Positions 9,641 through 20,199 of a stretch of 20,914 nucleotides of DNA are shown one piece after another. The position numbers were made by a program, and so were the translations under genes. The first letter of the stretch is position 1. The number at the start of each line of letters is the position of its first letter. Source of the stretch: Temnopleurus reevesii (taxonomy: Eukaryota > Echinodermata > Echinoidea > Temnopleuroida > Temnopleuridae); contig BQKZ01001027.1 of the NCBI GenBank assembly GCA_036244855.1, forward strand, positions 70,976-91,889. Reading direction: 5' to 3'. The notes beneath the pieces are model-generated. The model saw only the letters and a program-made list of their open reading frames with translations. It had not been told where the DNA came from and did not search any database.

Positions 9641-9745
9641 CATCAGCTACCAATTCCTGATAATCAGCATTTGATATTTCCTCATTTGAAGAAAGCAGAA
9701 CTATTGTGATCGTTTAACAACAGGTAGCAACCAACCGGTACAGAC

Positions 9746-9856
9746 CTGGGCCCTGTTACATAAAGCTTTCTAGTGTGATCAATCGTAACTCTATTGGAAA
9801 ACCATGTAGTTGTCATTTGCAATTGATCGCAATCTAGTTTATGTTACCGGCCTCAG
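9746..9856. mobile_element. Short inverted-repeat element (MITE-like), copy 3
   Basis: Left end CTGGGCCCTGTTACATAAAG and right end TTTATGTTACCGGCCTCAG are imperfect inverted repeats matching the other two copies. The interior again carries GATCAATCG and TTGATCGCAAT. It is 111 bp and more diverged, with no clear target-site duplication. Confidence 0.6.
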
Positions 9857-9923
9857 CTGAACTTTGCTCTTCAGAGGAATAGTGTAGTTCCGTGGCCAAA
9901 GTCATGCAAGTGGTCGCATCCGC

Positions 9924-9939
9924 TTTGTTACGTAACAAA
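9924..9939. promoter_or_regulatory. 16-bp perfect palindrome with TTACGTAA core
   Basis: TTTGTTACGTAACAAA is self-complementary over 16 bp. Its core TTACGTAA is the consensus for PAR/E4BP4-type bZIP factors. It lies 67 bp after inverted-repeat copy 3. Role unknown. Confidence 0.35.
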
Positions 9940-9944
9940 CCTGG

Positions 9945-11035
9945 GCGTGTGCGAAAAATTGACCATGATCAATCGAATGGGCTTTAATTGTCAATTGGCA
10001 ACATTTGACATTAGGAATGACTCGTAACTTTGGCTGACATTTTTAATTGGATTTTTCGTTCTTGAACATCAGTTAGGCTGCATCTGTCAACATCCCTGCG
10101 TCCTATATTTAGATGGCGCCAAAGGTTGATACTGCGATCGTCAATGAAAATACAAGATCATTTGAAGACACAAACAAAAGCTGCTTTATTGATTTAAGTA
10201 AGTGTTTGTTGGCCAACTTTCTTTTATCAAAGTAGAAACTCGAGGGCATTCATCATCTGATGGAAATGTCACTTTTCATGTCCAGTCAAAATATTTGTAT
10301 CACGTACTTTTTATCAATCATCATCACACATATGTTATTCAAATATGTCCTCTACACAGCTACACTCCTTGGCTATTATTATTTTTCAAAAACAGATTTC
10401 AATTCATTTTTTTGTAATTAATCCATTGGATTCGATTTATTATAAAATTTCCAACCCAGTTATCTTTTCCCATTTACTTCCTCATTTATCGATGCAACTT
10501 TCTAAAGCACCCACCTTGAATAGATTGTAATGATGTCGCCACAATCATCCAAGCGATTGATAATTTTCTCCAACATCCAAGCAAATCATCTGCAACTTCT
10601 TTAAATCATCACAAGAACCAAAATTGAAGAAGTTAACCAAGCTCGACATGAAAGATTACACCTTTTCAGTACTCGAAACGGCGATTCATCAAAGTTAAAG
10701 CGAATGATCACAATCGCATTATGCATTGAATAATCCGACTTCTTGACTGAAGAAAGAGGTCTAAAAAGGAGGGGTCCTCAGCATGAAAGGCTATCGTCGA
10801 TCGCCGACGGACTACCAGTGGCGAAACGAAAGAATAAAGAGGAGAATTAAACCGTCCAGACTGACACCTCATGGCTATCGTGGGCTATCAACTGATCGCC
10901 AATCTAAAGGCAAGGACACAGTTTACTCTAATCATGGATCAGCTTAACATCCAACATAAATACTTGTCATGAGAGCCCTCCAATTTCATCACTTTTTCGT
11001 CTTTTCATTTTGATTTCTGCAACCCTACTTTGCCA
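9945..11035. other. No gene seen
   Basis: Overlapping 61- and 71-codon plus frames (10202-10530) lack supporting signals. A small hairpin CGTCG/CGACG lies near 10795-10809. Confidence 0.4.
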
Positions 11036-11040
11036 ACCTA

Positions 11041-11065
11041 CCACCTGACCACTGTGGTTAGGTGG
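11041..11065. repeat. Near-perfect 25-bp palindrome with RUNX-type core
   Basis: The arms CCACCTGACCAC and GTGGTTAGGTGG pair over 12 positions with one G-T wobble around a single T. The core contains TGTGGTT, the RUNX binding consensus. The left arm is preceded by a near-copy (TGCCAACCTACCAC) that could pair with the right arm instead, suggesting a small local duplication. Confidence 0.5.
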
Positions 11066-11214
11066 CAAGTGCGATTCTTCTGGATCTCTCGTGTCGGCTC
11101 CATTTCAACCCGGTGTGCTTAATCGGGATAATATTTGTCAAAAGGCGGTGAAATGAGGATATAGCCGATGGATGTAGCTTAAATTAGCACTGCATCATTT
11201 TCTAACAAATCTCA

Positions 11215-11282
11215 GCATCTCGACCCCCACTGATCGAACTCTTTACGAAACTTTGTCTCTATCTCCTAGCTGAGCTACATTA
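11215..11282 (-). repeat. Decayed tRNA-derived SINE promoter
   Basis: On the minus strand, TGTAGCTCAGCTAGGAG (A-box region, 11263-11279) is followed at shortened spacing by TTTCGTAAAGAGTTCGATC, which contains a B-box-like GTTCGATC (11239-11232). The order and wording match tRNA-derived SINE heads, with a roughly 10-base deletion between the boxes. It cannot fold as a functional tRNA. Confidence 0.5.
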
Positions 11283-11284
11283 AA

Positions 11285-12478
11285 ACGTCCTCTTTATGCC
11301 CTTGTGAAGAACTTTTATAGTTCTTGTACATTTTTATGAACATGTTTGTCTTGTAGATATGCTTTCGGAAAATGATGATAAAAGTCAGTGAGTCGAGGAA
11401 ATTATTAGAACGATTTCTTAAAGATGGGAAATGTAATTCTACCTTCTTAATGATTAATGAGTAATAATTTATCAAATGTATGTGGCCAAATCATAGTCAA
11501 GTCAGTAACTTATCCTAACATGCCTAACATTACATTTAAAATGATGTTGATATTAATACCAGATATACTATTTAGGATAGTTGGCTCATTTTATCACGAT
11601 CATAATCTTCAACTTTTGTTAAGTACCGCTATCATTGCCCACATGAGAAAAGAAAGTGTGAGATCTTCAAGAAAACGACAAATGCAATCACATTCTTATT
11701 ATTCCCTCAAATGAACATGATGAAAAGAATTGACAAATTCACGGCTTAGTTATACTGCCGTCCTTGGAAACTCGGCTTCATTTCGTCAACCTCTTTTAAA
11801 GAGCATTCATGTTTTAATCGAAAACCACAATTATCTCACCGCCCTGTAACAATCTTCTCACAATCCTTTGAAATGTTCGAACTCATTTAATACAGACAAG
11901 ACAGGATTGTAAGATTTCGACGACACGACTAAACATTGATCTATTAATGTGCATCATATCGGGACAGTGATGATTTAAGATGGGATTTGATACGAGTTGA
12001 TGAACAAGATGATATGTTGCCGAATAATCGACGTCGGGCTCAGTGTGTCCTCAAATTTTAAAGCATAATCATGATAATGTGTAGAAACAAATGACACTAC
12101 CTAATAGTCTACGTCAGTATGCAGGTATATGGTTATCTATGAGTTTTCGCAATGTTGATTATCAGGACACAATTAGCAATAGCTCGATCTAAGAGTGATA
12201 GACAAAGGTCATAAGTCTTTCGACACGTAATGAGCAAAATTGGACCCTAGAGTTTCACCATGAAGGTTAATAAGCTGGACACATAATAACAAATACAGCA
12301 GGCATGCATGGGAATATTTAGTTCAAGGGTGTCGTCGCAGACACGACGCCAAAACCATATGAAGCATTTTGATCTGAAACTCGATGGTACATGACAACAA
12401 GCAAGAGACGCGAGTGTCTACCGTTCGCCAGTCTGATGACGAATATGTAACAACGTTTGGCTGTTACGGTAACCCAAA
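11285..12478. other. No gene seen
   Basis: Only short frames on both strands and AT-rich sequence. A slightly CpG-rich patch lies near 12328-12355. Confidence 0.4.
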
Positions 12479-12496
12479 GCATGTATGTATGTATGT
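12479..12496. repeat. (GTAT)n microsatellite
   Basis: About four GTAT units. Confidence 0.7.
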
Positions 12497-12642
12497 CTTT
12501 AAAGACGTTTGGTATTTTTTTAACGTTACAGACGAGTATCGATGAAGATATATACACCTGGACTAAAATTTATGGTCATTCGTTAGAGAATAAAATTGCA
12601 TGTGTAATAAACCTACAGCTTCCATTTATTTGTTTCTTTCAG

Positions 12643-12731
12643 TACTTATAGCACCTAACACTAATGACTTTTGTACTCCTCGCGTTGTTTCAGACTCTAA
12701 TGTACTTCAGTACTCTTTCGATTTTTTGTGA
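12643..12731 (+). other. Weak exon candidate after a good acceptor
   Basis: A pyrimidine tract ending TGTTTCTTTCAG (12642) is followed, in the phase-1 frame, by 28 open codons (LIAPNTNDFCTPRVVSDSNV and onward) to a TGA at 12729-12731. An alternative acceptor (GTTGTTTCAG, 12693) with a GTATGT donor at 12779 would define an 85-nt exon in another frame. Neither is supported by homology. Confidence 0.12.
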
Positions 12732-12739
12732 TTTATTGT

Positions 12740-13865
12740 CTCCTTTAAAAGAAAGGTTGGGGCATTCAAGCCAAGTAGGTATGTTTTACGACGGCCTTTC
12801 TACACAACAAATATATTTCAATTATTGTTATAACAAAAGGAATATAACATAAGTACCCCGAAGGTTGTTTAAATTGAAGATCTTATAAGTCATGTAAGTA
12901 CGACCTTTTTTACACCATTTTGAATTTTTTTCGTTTTGTTGTGTTGAATTTCATACCCTTTTGAAGTACAATGAAAGGAAAAAATGATGAAGAAAATGTT
13001 GCTGTTTATAAATCAAATGCTCATGCAGGTGAGCTGAAAGATCCATGTCTTTTTAAAGCAGATGAAATGAATCGCATCAATTTTGGGATTTAGCGTTCTA
13101 AAACCCCACCTTTTTCAATCAGCAGCTCTCTAAACCTGCCTCTTTCTTTTCGTGGGCTTAACACCTTTCTACTTCTCGGTGGAGTTAAATGGGAACATGA
13201 TTGTTGAAGCATTATTAATGTATCATTATCATCTAATCACTACCTATCATCTTCACCGCACCTTGGTAGAAAACTGCTCGATCGGGGCGGTCTCGCCATG
13301 TTAATCTTCCCGCTCTGTATACCCCTACACCGAGCCTAAGCCCGTATAATCCCAACCGTCTCAACCAACACCGGATTAAGTATGTGGGACCACCTATTAA
13401 TTGTTGAGTAAGGAATGACTTGGCGGAAGACAAAAGATGCAGCGAGTGTTCAGGATCGGCATTAATCAGGATTTAAAGATGGGATTTCATGTTACATAGT
13501 GACTCAGATGAATAAATCCGAGGAGCTGTTCACACTGACAATAATATACTCAAATATCCATACCGCTAAAAGAGATGTCATATGTGTACAGTCAGAACCT
13601 CATCGCCAGTGAAAACGTTCTCAATTCAAGCACACACCTGGCTAGTTGAATTAAATAGAAAGCACGAGTCCTGTCTCTTTATAGATATGATAGTTTGGCC
13701 CAAACCCTCTTCTATGATCATTACAAATGTTACAGAAGAGATCTTATTCAGTCTGATGCCTTATGACGTGATAAGCTGAAACTTTTAAGGTTTCTCGATT
13801 GCAACTACAATTATACTTTCTCAAGAGAGCCAGCCCCGCAATCTTGAAGGATCCCTGCATATTAT
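12740..13865. other. No gene seen
   Basis: AT-rich, except for a GC/CpG-richer block at about 13255-13395 that contains a 66-codon minus frame without recognisable motifs; the block may be an old repeat. Confidence 0.4.
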
Positions 13866-13870
13866 ATTCT

Positions 13871-13931
13871 TTCATCTATTTATTCATTTATTCATCTAAT
13901 TTATCTATTCATTCAGTCATTCAATCATTTT
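13871..13931. repeat. ATTC/ATTT-rich microsatellite
   Basis: Imperfect tetranucleotide run (TATTTATTCATT, TCATTCAATCATT) followed by T-rich sequence. Confidence 0.7.
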
Positions 13932-14135
13932 TATTGAGAAGGTTACGGAACTGAAGTTAAATTTTATTTAGTATCCGAATGTTGCTTGAGAACATAATTA
14001 GGTCTGATCGCAGTTGCAAGATGGTCATAACAAAATTATAGTTTCCACTAAAATATAAGTGAATAACACTCAAGAGTTCATTCCCTCAAATCTTAAAAAC
14101 GCTTGTCCCGACGAACGTACTCAGCGAGATCTGCT

Positions 14136-14188
14136 ATTGGTTGGCCGATCGGATCACGTGGTGATAGGTGCCGCACGGCGCCACCTAT
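14136..14188 (+). promoter_or_regulatory. Promoter-like cluster: inverted CCAAT, E-box, hairpin
   Basis: Within 53 bp lie ATTGG (inverted CCAAT, 14136-14140), palindrome CCGATCGG (14145-14152), E-box CACGTG (14155-14160) and an inverted repeat ATAGGTGCCG/CGCCACCTAT (14164-14188, one mismatch). GC content is raised. It lies about 230 bp upstream of a strong TATA box at 14414. The link to a gene is inferred. Confidence 0.3.
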
Positions 14189-14199
14189 GTGCTAAACCA

Positions 14200-14217
14200 A
14201 CACACACATACACACAT
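14200..14217. repeat. (AC)n microsatellite
   Basis: Short run of ACACAC with one ATAC interruption. Confidence 0.7.
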
Positions 14218-14413
14218 CGATGATGTACATGGTTCGCTATTCAGTGCTATTGTTTCATATAAATATATGGACCTAGGAGAATAGGCCTATGGAGCATTGC
14301 ATCTCGTTCTCGTTGCTAATTAATTTGCACATTAGAATACTTCCAGAACCTGCATAAAATATATTAAGAAGTACATGTGTGTTTTGAATAATTACGCAAA
14401 GCTAATATGAGGG

Positions 14414-14440
14414 TATAAATAGATACAATTATCTAATTGT
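14414..14440 (+). promoter_or_regulatory. TATA box plus homeodomain-type palindrome
   Basis: TATAAATAG at 14414-14422 is a consensus TATA box preceded by GGG. It is followed at once by ACAATTA-TC-TAATTGT (14425-14440), a perfect inverted repeat of the TAATTG homeodomain core. Transcription would start near 14445-14452. The following 170 bases contain no ATG, consistent with a 5' leader. Confidence 0.35.
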
Positions 14441-14619
14441 TGAAATCCGTTCCCAAAACACACTTCCTTCAACTAGGCCTCCTTCATTGCATTCAAAGAG
14501 AACAGATTTGAAGCATTCATCTCTTTCTATTTTCATTCCAACTACTTGAGAACAAGAGAGGAAAGAAAAGATATATTCGGTGCTTTAAGAAGAGAGGGCA
14601 GAGATCCCACAAAGCGACA

Positions 14620-14754
14620 ATGAAATCATTCCGATTTGAAGGAGTTGTCTTTAGGATAAAAGAGAGGTGCAAAGGAAGAGAAATACAGCTTGTTCGTTCT
14701 CAAAGACACGAGAGCTCTCTCAATCAAAAGTCATCAATAAGAACAAATCGTTAA
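14620..14754 (+). CDS. Putative 44-aa ORF downstream of TATA box
   Basis: This is the first ATG after the inferred start of transcription, with A at -3. The 44-residue product begins MKSFRFEGVVFRIKER and is basic and Ser/Gln-rich, with no signal peptide, membrane segment or recognised domain. It may be a first coding exon (a weak donor AGAG/GTGCAA lies inside), a short ORF on a non-coding RNA, or chance. Confidence 0.15.
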   Translation: MKSFRFEGVVFRIKERCKGREIQLVRSQRHESSLNQKSSIRTNR

Positions 14755-14759
14755 TCTTA

Positions 14760-17700
14760 AAGACTTCCGAAATAGGACAATGCAACGCTTTTGACTGGGA
14801 TCAAAAAGCTGCTTACAATGGCGCTAAAGAAAGAGAACAAAACCACAATTCATTGACTATTGGTATTCGACTTTTGTTTGTCTCAATGGTCGTGGTGGGG
14901 TAGCCCCAAACAGTATTACAGTCATCGTCACTGATGGATAAGATTGAGGTTCTGATGTAGACCTACTGGTTAAGTGATTCGGAGGGTTGTTTTGCGGTGA
15001 CACCAACAAAGGATGGGTGAAGATGAGCTTGTCGTATTGCGATAAGGATATGATTATCAAGTTGTCAAAATGGACTTTCAAATGGATCAAGAGAAAAAGC
15101 ATGTCCAACGTCGAAAATTACCAGATTATTAGCAAACCGTTATACTTAGCGTGCAGTAAAGTAGGCTTTAACACGTTTAAGATAAGTTCACGTTTTGCCC
15201 AAAAATCCAATTTCGACCAGAGAAAATTATTTAAAGCAATCCTAAAACTGTACCGTAATCATTTTCGATAATCATGATAATGATTGGAAAGAAAACAAAT
15301 ATTTGTATTTATTCCTAATAAAAAAACAACGTTGTGCAAGGTATTTGCTTTTTATTATTTTCAATAATTATGTGTAAGATGTATTCGATTTGGTGAATAT
15401 GTTATTTTCTGTTGTTAGTTACCATAACCCTGCATACCGGAATACAAAACATACAAAGCATTGTCTTGATTGTAGAATTCCCCACCCGAGCACAAAACTG
15501 AAAAGTTCAAAATCATAAAAATGTTTGCCTCGTGTACGGAAGGAATGTTATTCCGTAATATTAGACGATTGACCTAAATTTCAAAGCCTGATAAATAAAT
15601 CATAACATATTTTCTTTCAACCATGTGCCAGTTTTCATGTAACCCGTCTGAGATAATCGTCGATGTTGTTTTTCGGAATTATATAGATGTAAGAAGATTG
15701 TCGCTACAGTCTGTATACCCCTTTTCAGAATTTTAAGTAACATTATCAAGATTCAATATTTCATTTTATTCTCTTGTTTCCATTATTCTAGCTTTTGCCC
15801 TCACTCATTTTGTCACTTCCTAATATCAGCTTTACCTTATTTCACCATTATGATCCCATGTACCGCAAATCAAAACCTCTTAATAATTCATAAAGACAAC
15901 TTTCGAGTTGACAATGCCAATGTAATATCGACCAAAAGCAGATGAGTGACATCTGACTCAGGTGCAAATCGGTAGGATAGAAACAAATTTTATACGCGAT
16001 GATGTGGCTTGCGGTGAAGTAAAAATGAAAGTGGTAGATTTTTCCCCTTTTTATCTAATTATTACGTTTGTGCGTTTAAATCCATGTTTACACCTATCGG
16101 TAATTCCGGGACAGAAAGGGTGTTAGTCTCGGCTCATCTCGCCCGAACTCGCCCGGTTGCTATCCGATCGGGATTGGGGGTATTACGATGGAAAGCTCAT
16201 CCTAATTGGATTCTAAAGAAAGGAATGTTTCTCTTTACCTACCGCTGCCAAAACTAACCATTGCTGAAAAAAGAGAATGTTGTTTTCATGTGCTAGAAAC
16301 AAAACATAACAGCTAAAGAAAAACAAGCAGCACACTGGCGCCTAGAACAAAAATAAAACCCCTTTTCAGGAATTTTTATAAATTATTTAAGGATATGATG
16401 ACCCATTTCTAAGGCTTTTTATCGATTTTGCTCCGTCTGATATCATATGGATTAGCATACGTTCATGTTACATGTTTCCGTTGTTAAATTCCTTTTGTTT
16501 TACGCTTCCGTTTCTTGAGCTAAAGCCGGAAAGATATTCGCATGATCAACAGCTATAATAAGAACATTAATGGATCGATGACGTTTGAACAAACATGATC
16601 ACATGAATCTTTAGTCTATTTTCATTTTCCGTCTGTCTAGAAAGACCCTTAACAGATGCAGAAAAATCAATGAAAAAAATCCAAATAAAACAGGTGGATC
16701 AAAAACAAAGTATAATTTAAAGTATGCGAGCGATAAAGAGTATGAATTCATCAACCCGAAATAATGAAAAATGGATTAATAAGAAATTAGATCATACATT
16801 TTAATTTCTAATAAATGAAAACATTTTTAGATGATACATGTTTAAGAGATGTTTGTTTAGGAGGAAAACAACGAGAGCTTTATAAAAAAAAAATATAAAA
16901 AAAAGAAGAAAGATTTCAACATGTTGTGACTTTATCATCATTGTCTGTTGAGATTTTTATTTGTTGTAATTGTGTGTTTATTCTCATTTGCATGATGAAA
17001 TTCAATGTTCGAAGAAATGGCAAAATAGGAAGTCATTTCTTTTCGTTCTTGAAGAGGATAAACTATAATGGAGATGTGAAAACATTTATAAAAAGACTTT
17101 GTTCTAACAACATCCGGGACCTTTCGTCTGTCATCATGGAAGCACACTTTTGCAGCTTTGGAAAGGTTGTGGAAAATACAAACCTTTCTCTATGCAACAA
17201 AGTGCGATGGTATTATGACGGAACTATGGTGGATTTGGTGAAATGGGTGACTATGTATTCCGCCTTGCCTCCAGGCTTGTGAGCTGACGAATCTTATTGA
17301 TATACAACACACGTGAATTTCTCCTACAAACCAATACCATACAGCTCTAGATTTAGGACATGTAGAACTGAGCCCAATGCGTTAATAGCCAGCGTGACGA
17401 AGCGATTTAACCCAACCGAGTGTCCCCGCGATATGACTGTATTGCTGCCGCGCTCAATCGCTGCCGGGAAAATTAATATTATTCCGGTGCGAAACTAGAA
17501 TATGGTCGCGCGGAGCGACTTTCATAATAATGAGATAATTCCTTCATAATGTTTCCTTTGCTTAATCATAATACTCATTACGCCTAGGGAGTAGCCTGTA
17601 CTTTTTTCTTGGGTTCCATTTTCCGACTAGTAGTAGCTGTACTTTTCATTTACCATATTTTCTTTCGCTTTGTGTGATGTAGTCAGATCGGTTTGCTTGT

Positions 17701-18575
17701 AGGGAGTTTCCAATTATTCCTGTACTTTGCGGTAGATATCTTGCACAAAACCCAAGAAATTGTATGAATATGAAGTTATTTATAGATCTGTACAAACCAA
17801 TATTCAACAAGATTTACATGTCTGTATGATTAACCTTGAATCCGTAACTGCAGGCAAAATTGAAATATGAAAGTCTGAATTTAATAATCCATCGAAACGT
17901 GTAATTTCAAACGGGACGTTAATTTATTTTAGATAATCTGATTATGAATAAGAACTATATAAAGGCAATCAAAAATGCTGACATAAAAATAACCATAGAA
18001 GCATTATATTTGCATTCTTAGTCATGATAAATATGAATTTATTATTGTGGAAGAGCATGACTTGATTTTCCGATGAATCATAAATAAGCTCTTAACAACG
18101 CTATTCCTGATAGTTTACAATAGTCATCTTGTTGACCAAAATTATTTGTATATCATATTAATATCTATTTTAAGCGCTTAGTTATTTCTCATTTTCATTT
18201 TCGTAGTTTCCTTATAAAGTGCTGCAGAATAATTCGAATAGAGCCTACATCTTATGGTACCGTATAATAGCAAAATAAATTATGCGGAGAAATATTTTCT
18301 AAACCACTTTTTCATGCGTGTTCAACAGTTATATGATCCATTATTTTTTCTAGGATGTTAAGTTGTGGTTCTCTATTCAAAGACATGGGATAGACGTACG
18401 TGCTTCGGGATATAGCTCACAAAATATATGTATTAAAAGTGAGTCAGAAAGGCGTATACATGAAATAAGTTGATTAGGTTTTTGTTTATGTCGCAATAAC
18501 CATAATTGGACAATTCTTTCACCGTGTTCATACTTGTCAAGTGAATCATGTAAGCGATCTTTGAACGAAGCACCA
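14760..18575. other. No confident gene; A-rich tract and one 118-codon frame
   Basis: The plus frame at 16926-17282 (118 codons) is the longest on this strand, but it starts at a GTG just after an A-rich tract (16883-16911) and has no recognised domain. A 94-codon plus frame (14987-15271) also lacks signals. A CpG-richer patch occurs at about 17395-17520, with a GTCGC/GCGAC hairpin at 17505-17519 and a CACGTG at 17310-17315. The rest is AT-rich. Confidence 0.4.
16883..16911 (+). repeat. A-rich tract
   Basis: Nearly uninterrupted A-run; may be the tail of an old retroposed sequence ending here. Confidence 0.6.
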
Positions 18576-18579
18576 TGTA

Positions 18580-18660
18580 TACTGCACGGTCCCATTGAAA
18601 AACAGCATGCTGAACTGGGTTTTTAACCGAGTTTAAATAAATGTATCAAATCAAATCAAA
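18580..18660 (+). mobile_element. Retroposon 3' tail, copy A
   Basis: Starts ACTGCACGG, contains AAAAACAGCATG, CTGGGTTTTTAACC and AATAAATGTATC, and ends in (TCAAA) units. It matches 19163-19246 over about 80 bp with few differences. The poly(A)-signal-like AATAAA and a microsatellite end are typical of non-LTR retroposon (LINE or dependent SINE) 3' ends. No 5' part is recognisable, as expected of 5'-truncated insertions. Confidence 0.6.
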
Positions 18661-18775
18661 AGAAATGTCTGTTCATATCCAAGATGATTCGATCAAAATT
18701 TTACATTCATGAAAGTTAACGTCCATTTTGCATGTGATATAATCATCATGTCGAAATGAGACGATTGATGACATT

Positions 18776-18789
18776 GTAACCATGGTAAC
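18776..18789. promoter_or_regulatory. RFX X-box-like motif
   Basis: GTAACCATGGTAAC fits GTHNYYATRRNAAC. It lies between the two retroposon tails, with no gene nearby. Confidence 0.3.
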
Positions 18790-19162
18790 ATTATATTGGA
18801 TAAAACTAGAATTGAACTACATTGGTGATGGAAATGTTACGCATCTTGGTAATCGATTATGAAATGAATGATTTTATACGAAGACGAAAGGATCAACTCT
18901 GTGTGGCTTTTAGTCTCGTACATAAGTATTTTATTGCTTATTTTCACAGAATTACAATGATCATTAATTTTTGTTACTGGCCGATTGATTGCAAAGATGT
19001 CCGTTTGTCGTGTTTGTGAATTATCCATTTTTACTAAATCATACGCAATCAATCGACCAGTCACATACTTTACTTCATTTTGAATCCGTATGTTTGTTAT
19101 ATGTACTTTTAATGTATAATGTACACGTTGTAACTATGATCCATTGTAATTGAATGAATTTT

Positions 19163-19246
19163 TACTGCACGGCTCATTTGAAAAACAGCATGTGCTGAGC
19201 TGGGTTTTTAACCATGTCTAAATAAATGTATCAAATCAAATCAAAT
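19163..19246 (+). mobile_element. Retroposon 3' tail, copy B
   Basis: Direct repeat of 18580-18660, same orientation, about 580 bp downstream, with the same AATAAATGTATC(AAATC)n end. Sequence upstream of the two copies is not similar, which argues for independent 5'-truncated insertions rather than a segmental duplication. Confidence 0.6.
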
Positions 19247-19259
19247 AAATTCTTACATG

Positions 19260-19302
19260 TATATAGCGCTAAATAACTTTGATATAAGTCCCTAAGCGCT
19301 AT
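19260..19302 (-). repeat. AGCGCT-containing tail-like repeat, opposite orientation
   Basis: On the minus strand, GTATAGCGCTTAGG and TTTAGCGCTATATA (two AGCGCT palindromes 30 bp apart) resemble the 3' ends of CR1/L2-type elements, which often end GCGCTATATA. It abuts retroposon tail copy B tail to tail. The family name is from memory. Confidence 0.35.
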
Positions 19303-19334
19303 ACAACCAGTGCATATTCACTTGCCCGAATCAT

Positions 19335-19560
19335 TATATCTCGACTCTAGCGCTAGTGTAAACGGGACCGATTTACACCTGCGAACCCCATTCGCCCCAC
19401 TAAAGTTCAGGGAGCATGGTGTACGGATGACGTGAGTCATGACTGGAGAACACCAATCATCAACCCAAACACCAGTGTAAAACCCCTCACTCCACATCAC
19501 CATTATCCCCGATAGAGCCCCCAGATATCCGTGTGAAATATGGGACATTTCGCCCACAAT
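19335..19560. repeat. GC-richer block, probably an old repeat
   Basis: Higher GC than its flanks, no coding signal, and a hairpin GTGTAAA-CGG/CCG-TTTACAC (19356-19378, one bulged A). May be the body of the element whose tail lies at 19260-19302. Confidence 0.35.
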
Positions 19561-20180
19561 CGTACACCTGGGCGCATTTTTGACATTTGCTTTTTTAGCT
19601 AGAATATCTCAGATATGCCTTGATTATCTTGAATTTGCTGGAAAATCTAAAATAAGACTCAACACTTTTGCTTTTTTTGCGAGATAGTCTTGACAGTATC
19701 GGAATTTTTGTCTTGTTGACGTGACTGAATTGCGATTAGATTTGCTGAGACTTTGACGTTGGGAATGGATAGTAGAACGAGCTACAGATCACTTATAAAG
19801 AGTACTTTTTGAGAGGAAAGGGTCGAATTGATTCTTCATGCGGCATTTCTGATGTACGTGTCTTGCTCGAATACACAGGCCTAGTGTGGCGGCGGCCACC
19901 GGGCAGCGTCTTTGTGTTCTGCAAATCACGTTCACTCCTTTTTGGAGAACATATTCATTTGAAATGAAATATTCGTGACATAAAATGAGATGAGAATATG
20001 ACTCGTTTTCCAGTCATTCTCTTGACCTTGAGCACATGTTTCCTCATGTCCTTCCATTGTCTGGTGTGTCTGATATGTCATTTATTTCTGGCCAGATCTG
20101 CGCCCACAATCCAAAACATATGAGTTCGAGTCGCAATCTGCCAAAAATCGATCCCGGCTTTTTCGCAAGGGACGGGAGGC
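19561..20180. other. No gene seen
   Basis: AT-rich sequence with no ORF or recognisable element. Confidence 0.4.
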
Positions 20181-20199
20181 GAGAGAGAGAGAGAGAGAG
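20181..20199. repeat. (GA)n microsatellite
   Basis: About nine uninterrupted GA units. Confidence 0.9.

Noticed and set aside
13233..13433. 66-codon minus-strand ORF in a CpG-richer block
   Set aside because: Open only because of local composition; no start, splice or homology support.
16926..17282. 118-codon plus-strand ORF as a gene
   Set aside because: Begins at GTG after an A-rich tract, has a mixed low-complexity composition and no recognisable domain or splice context.
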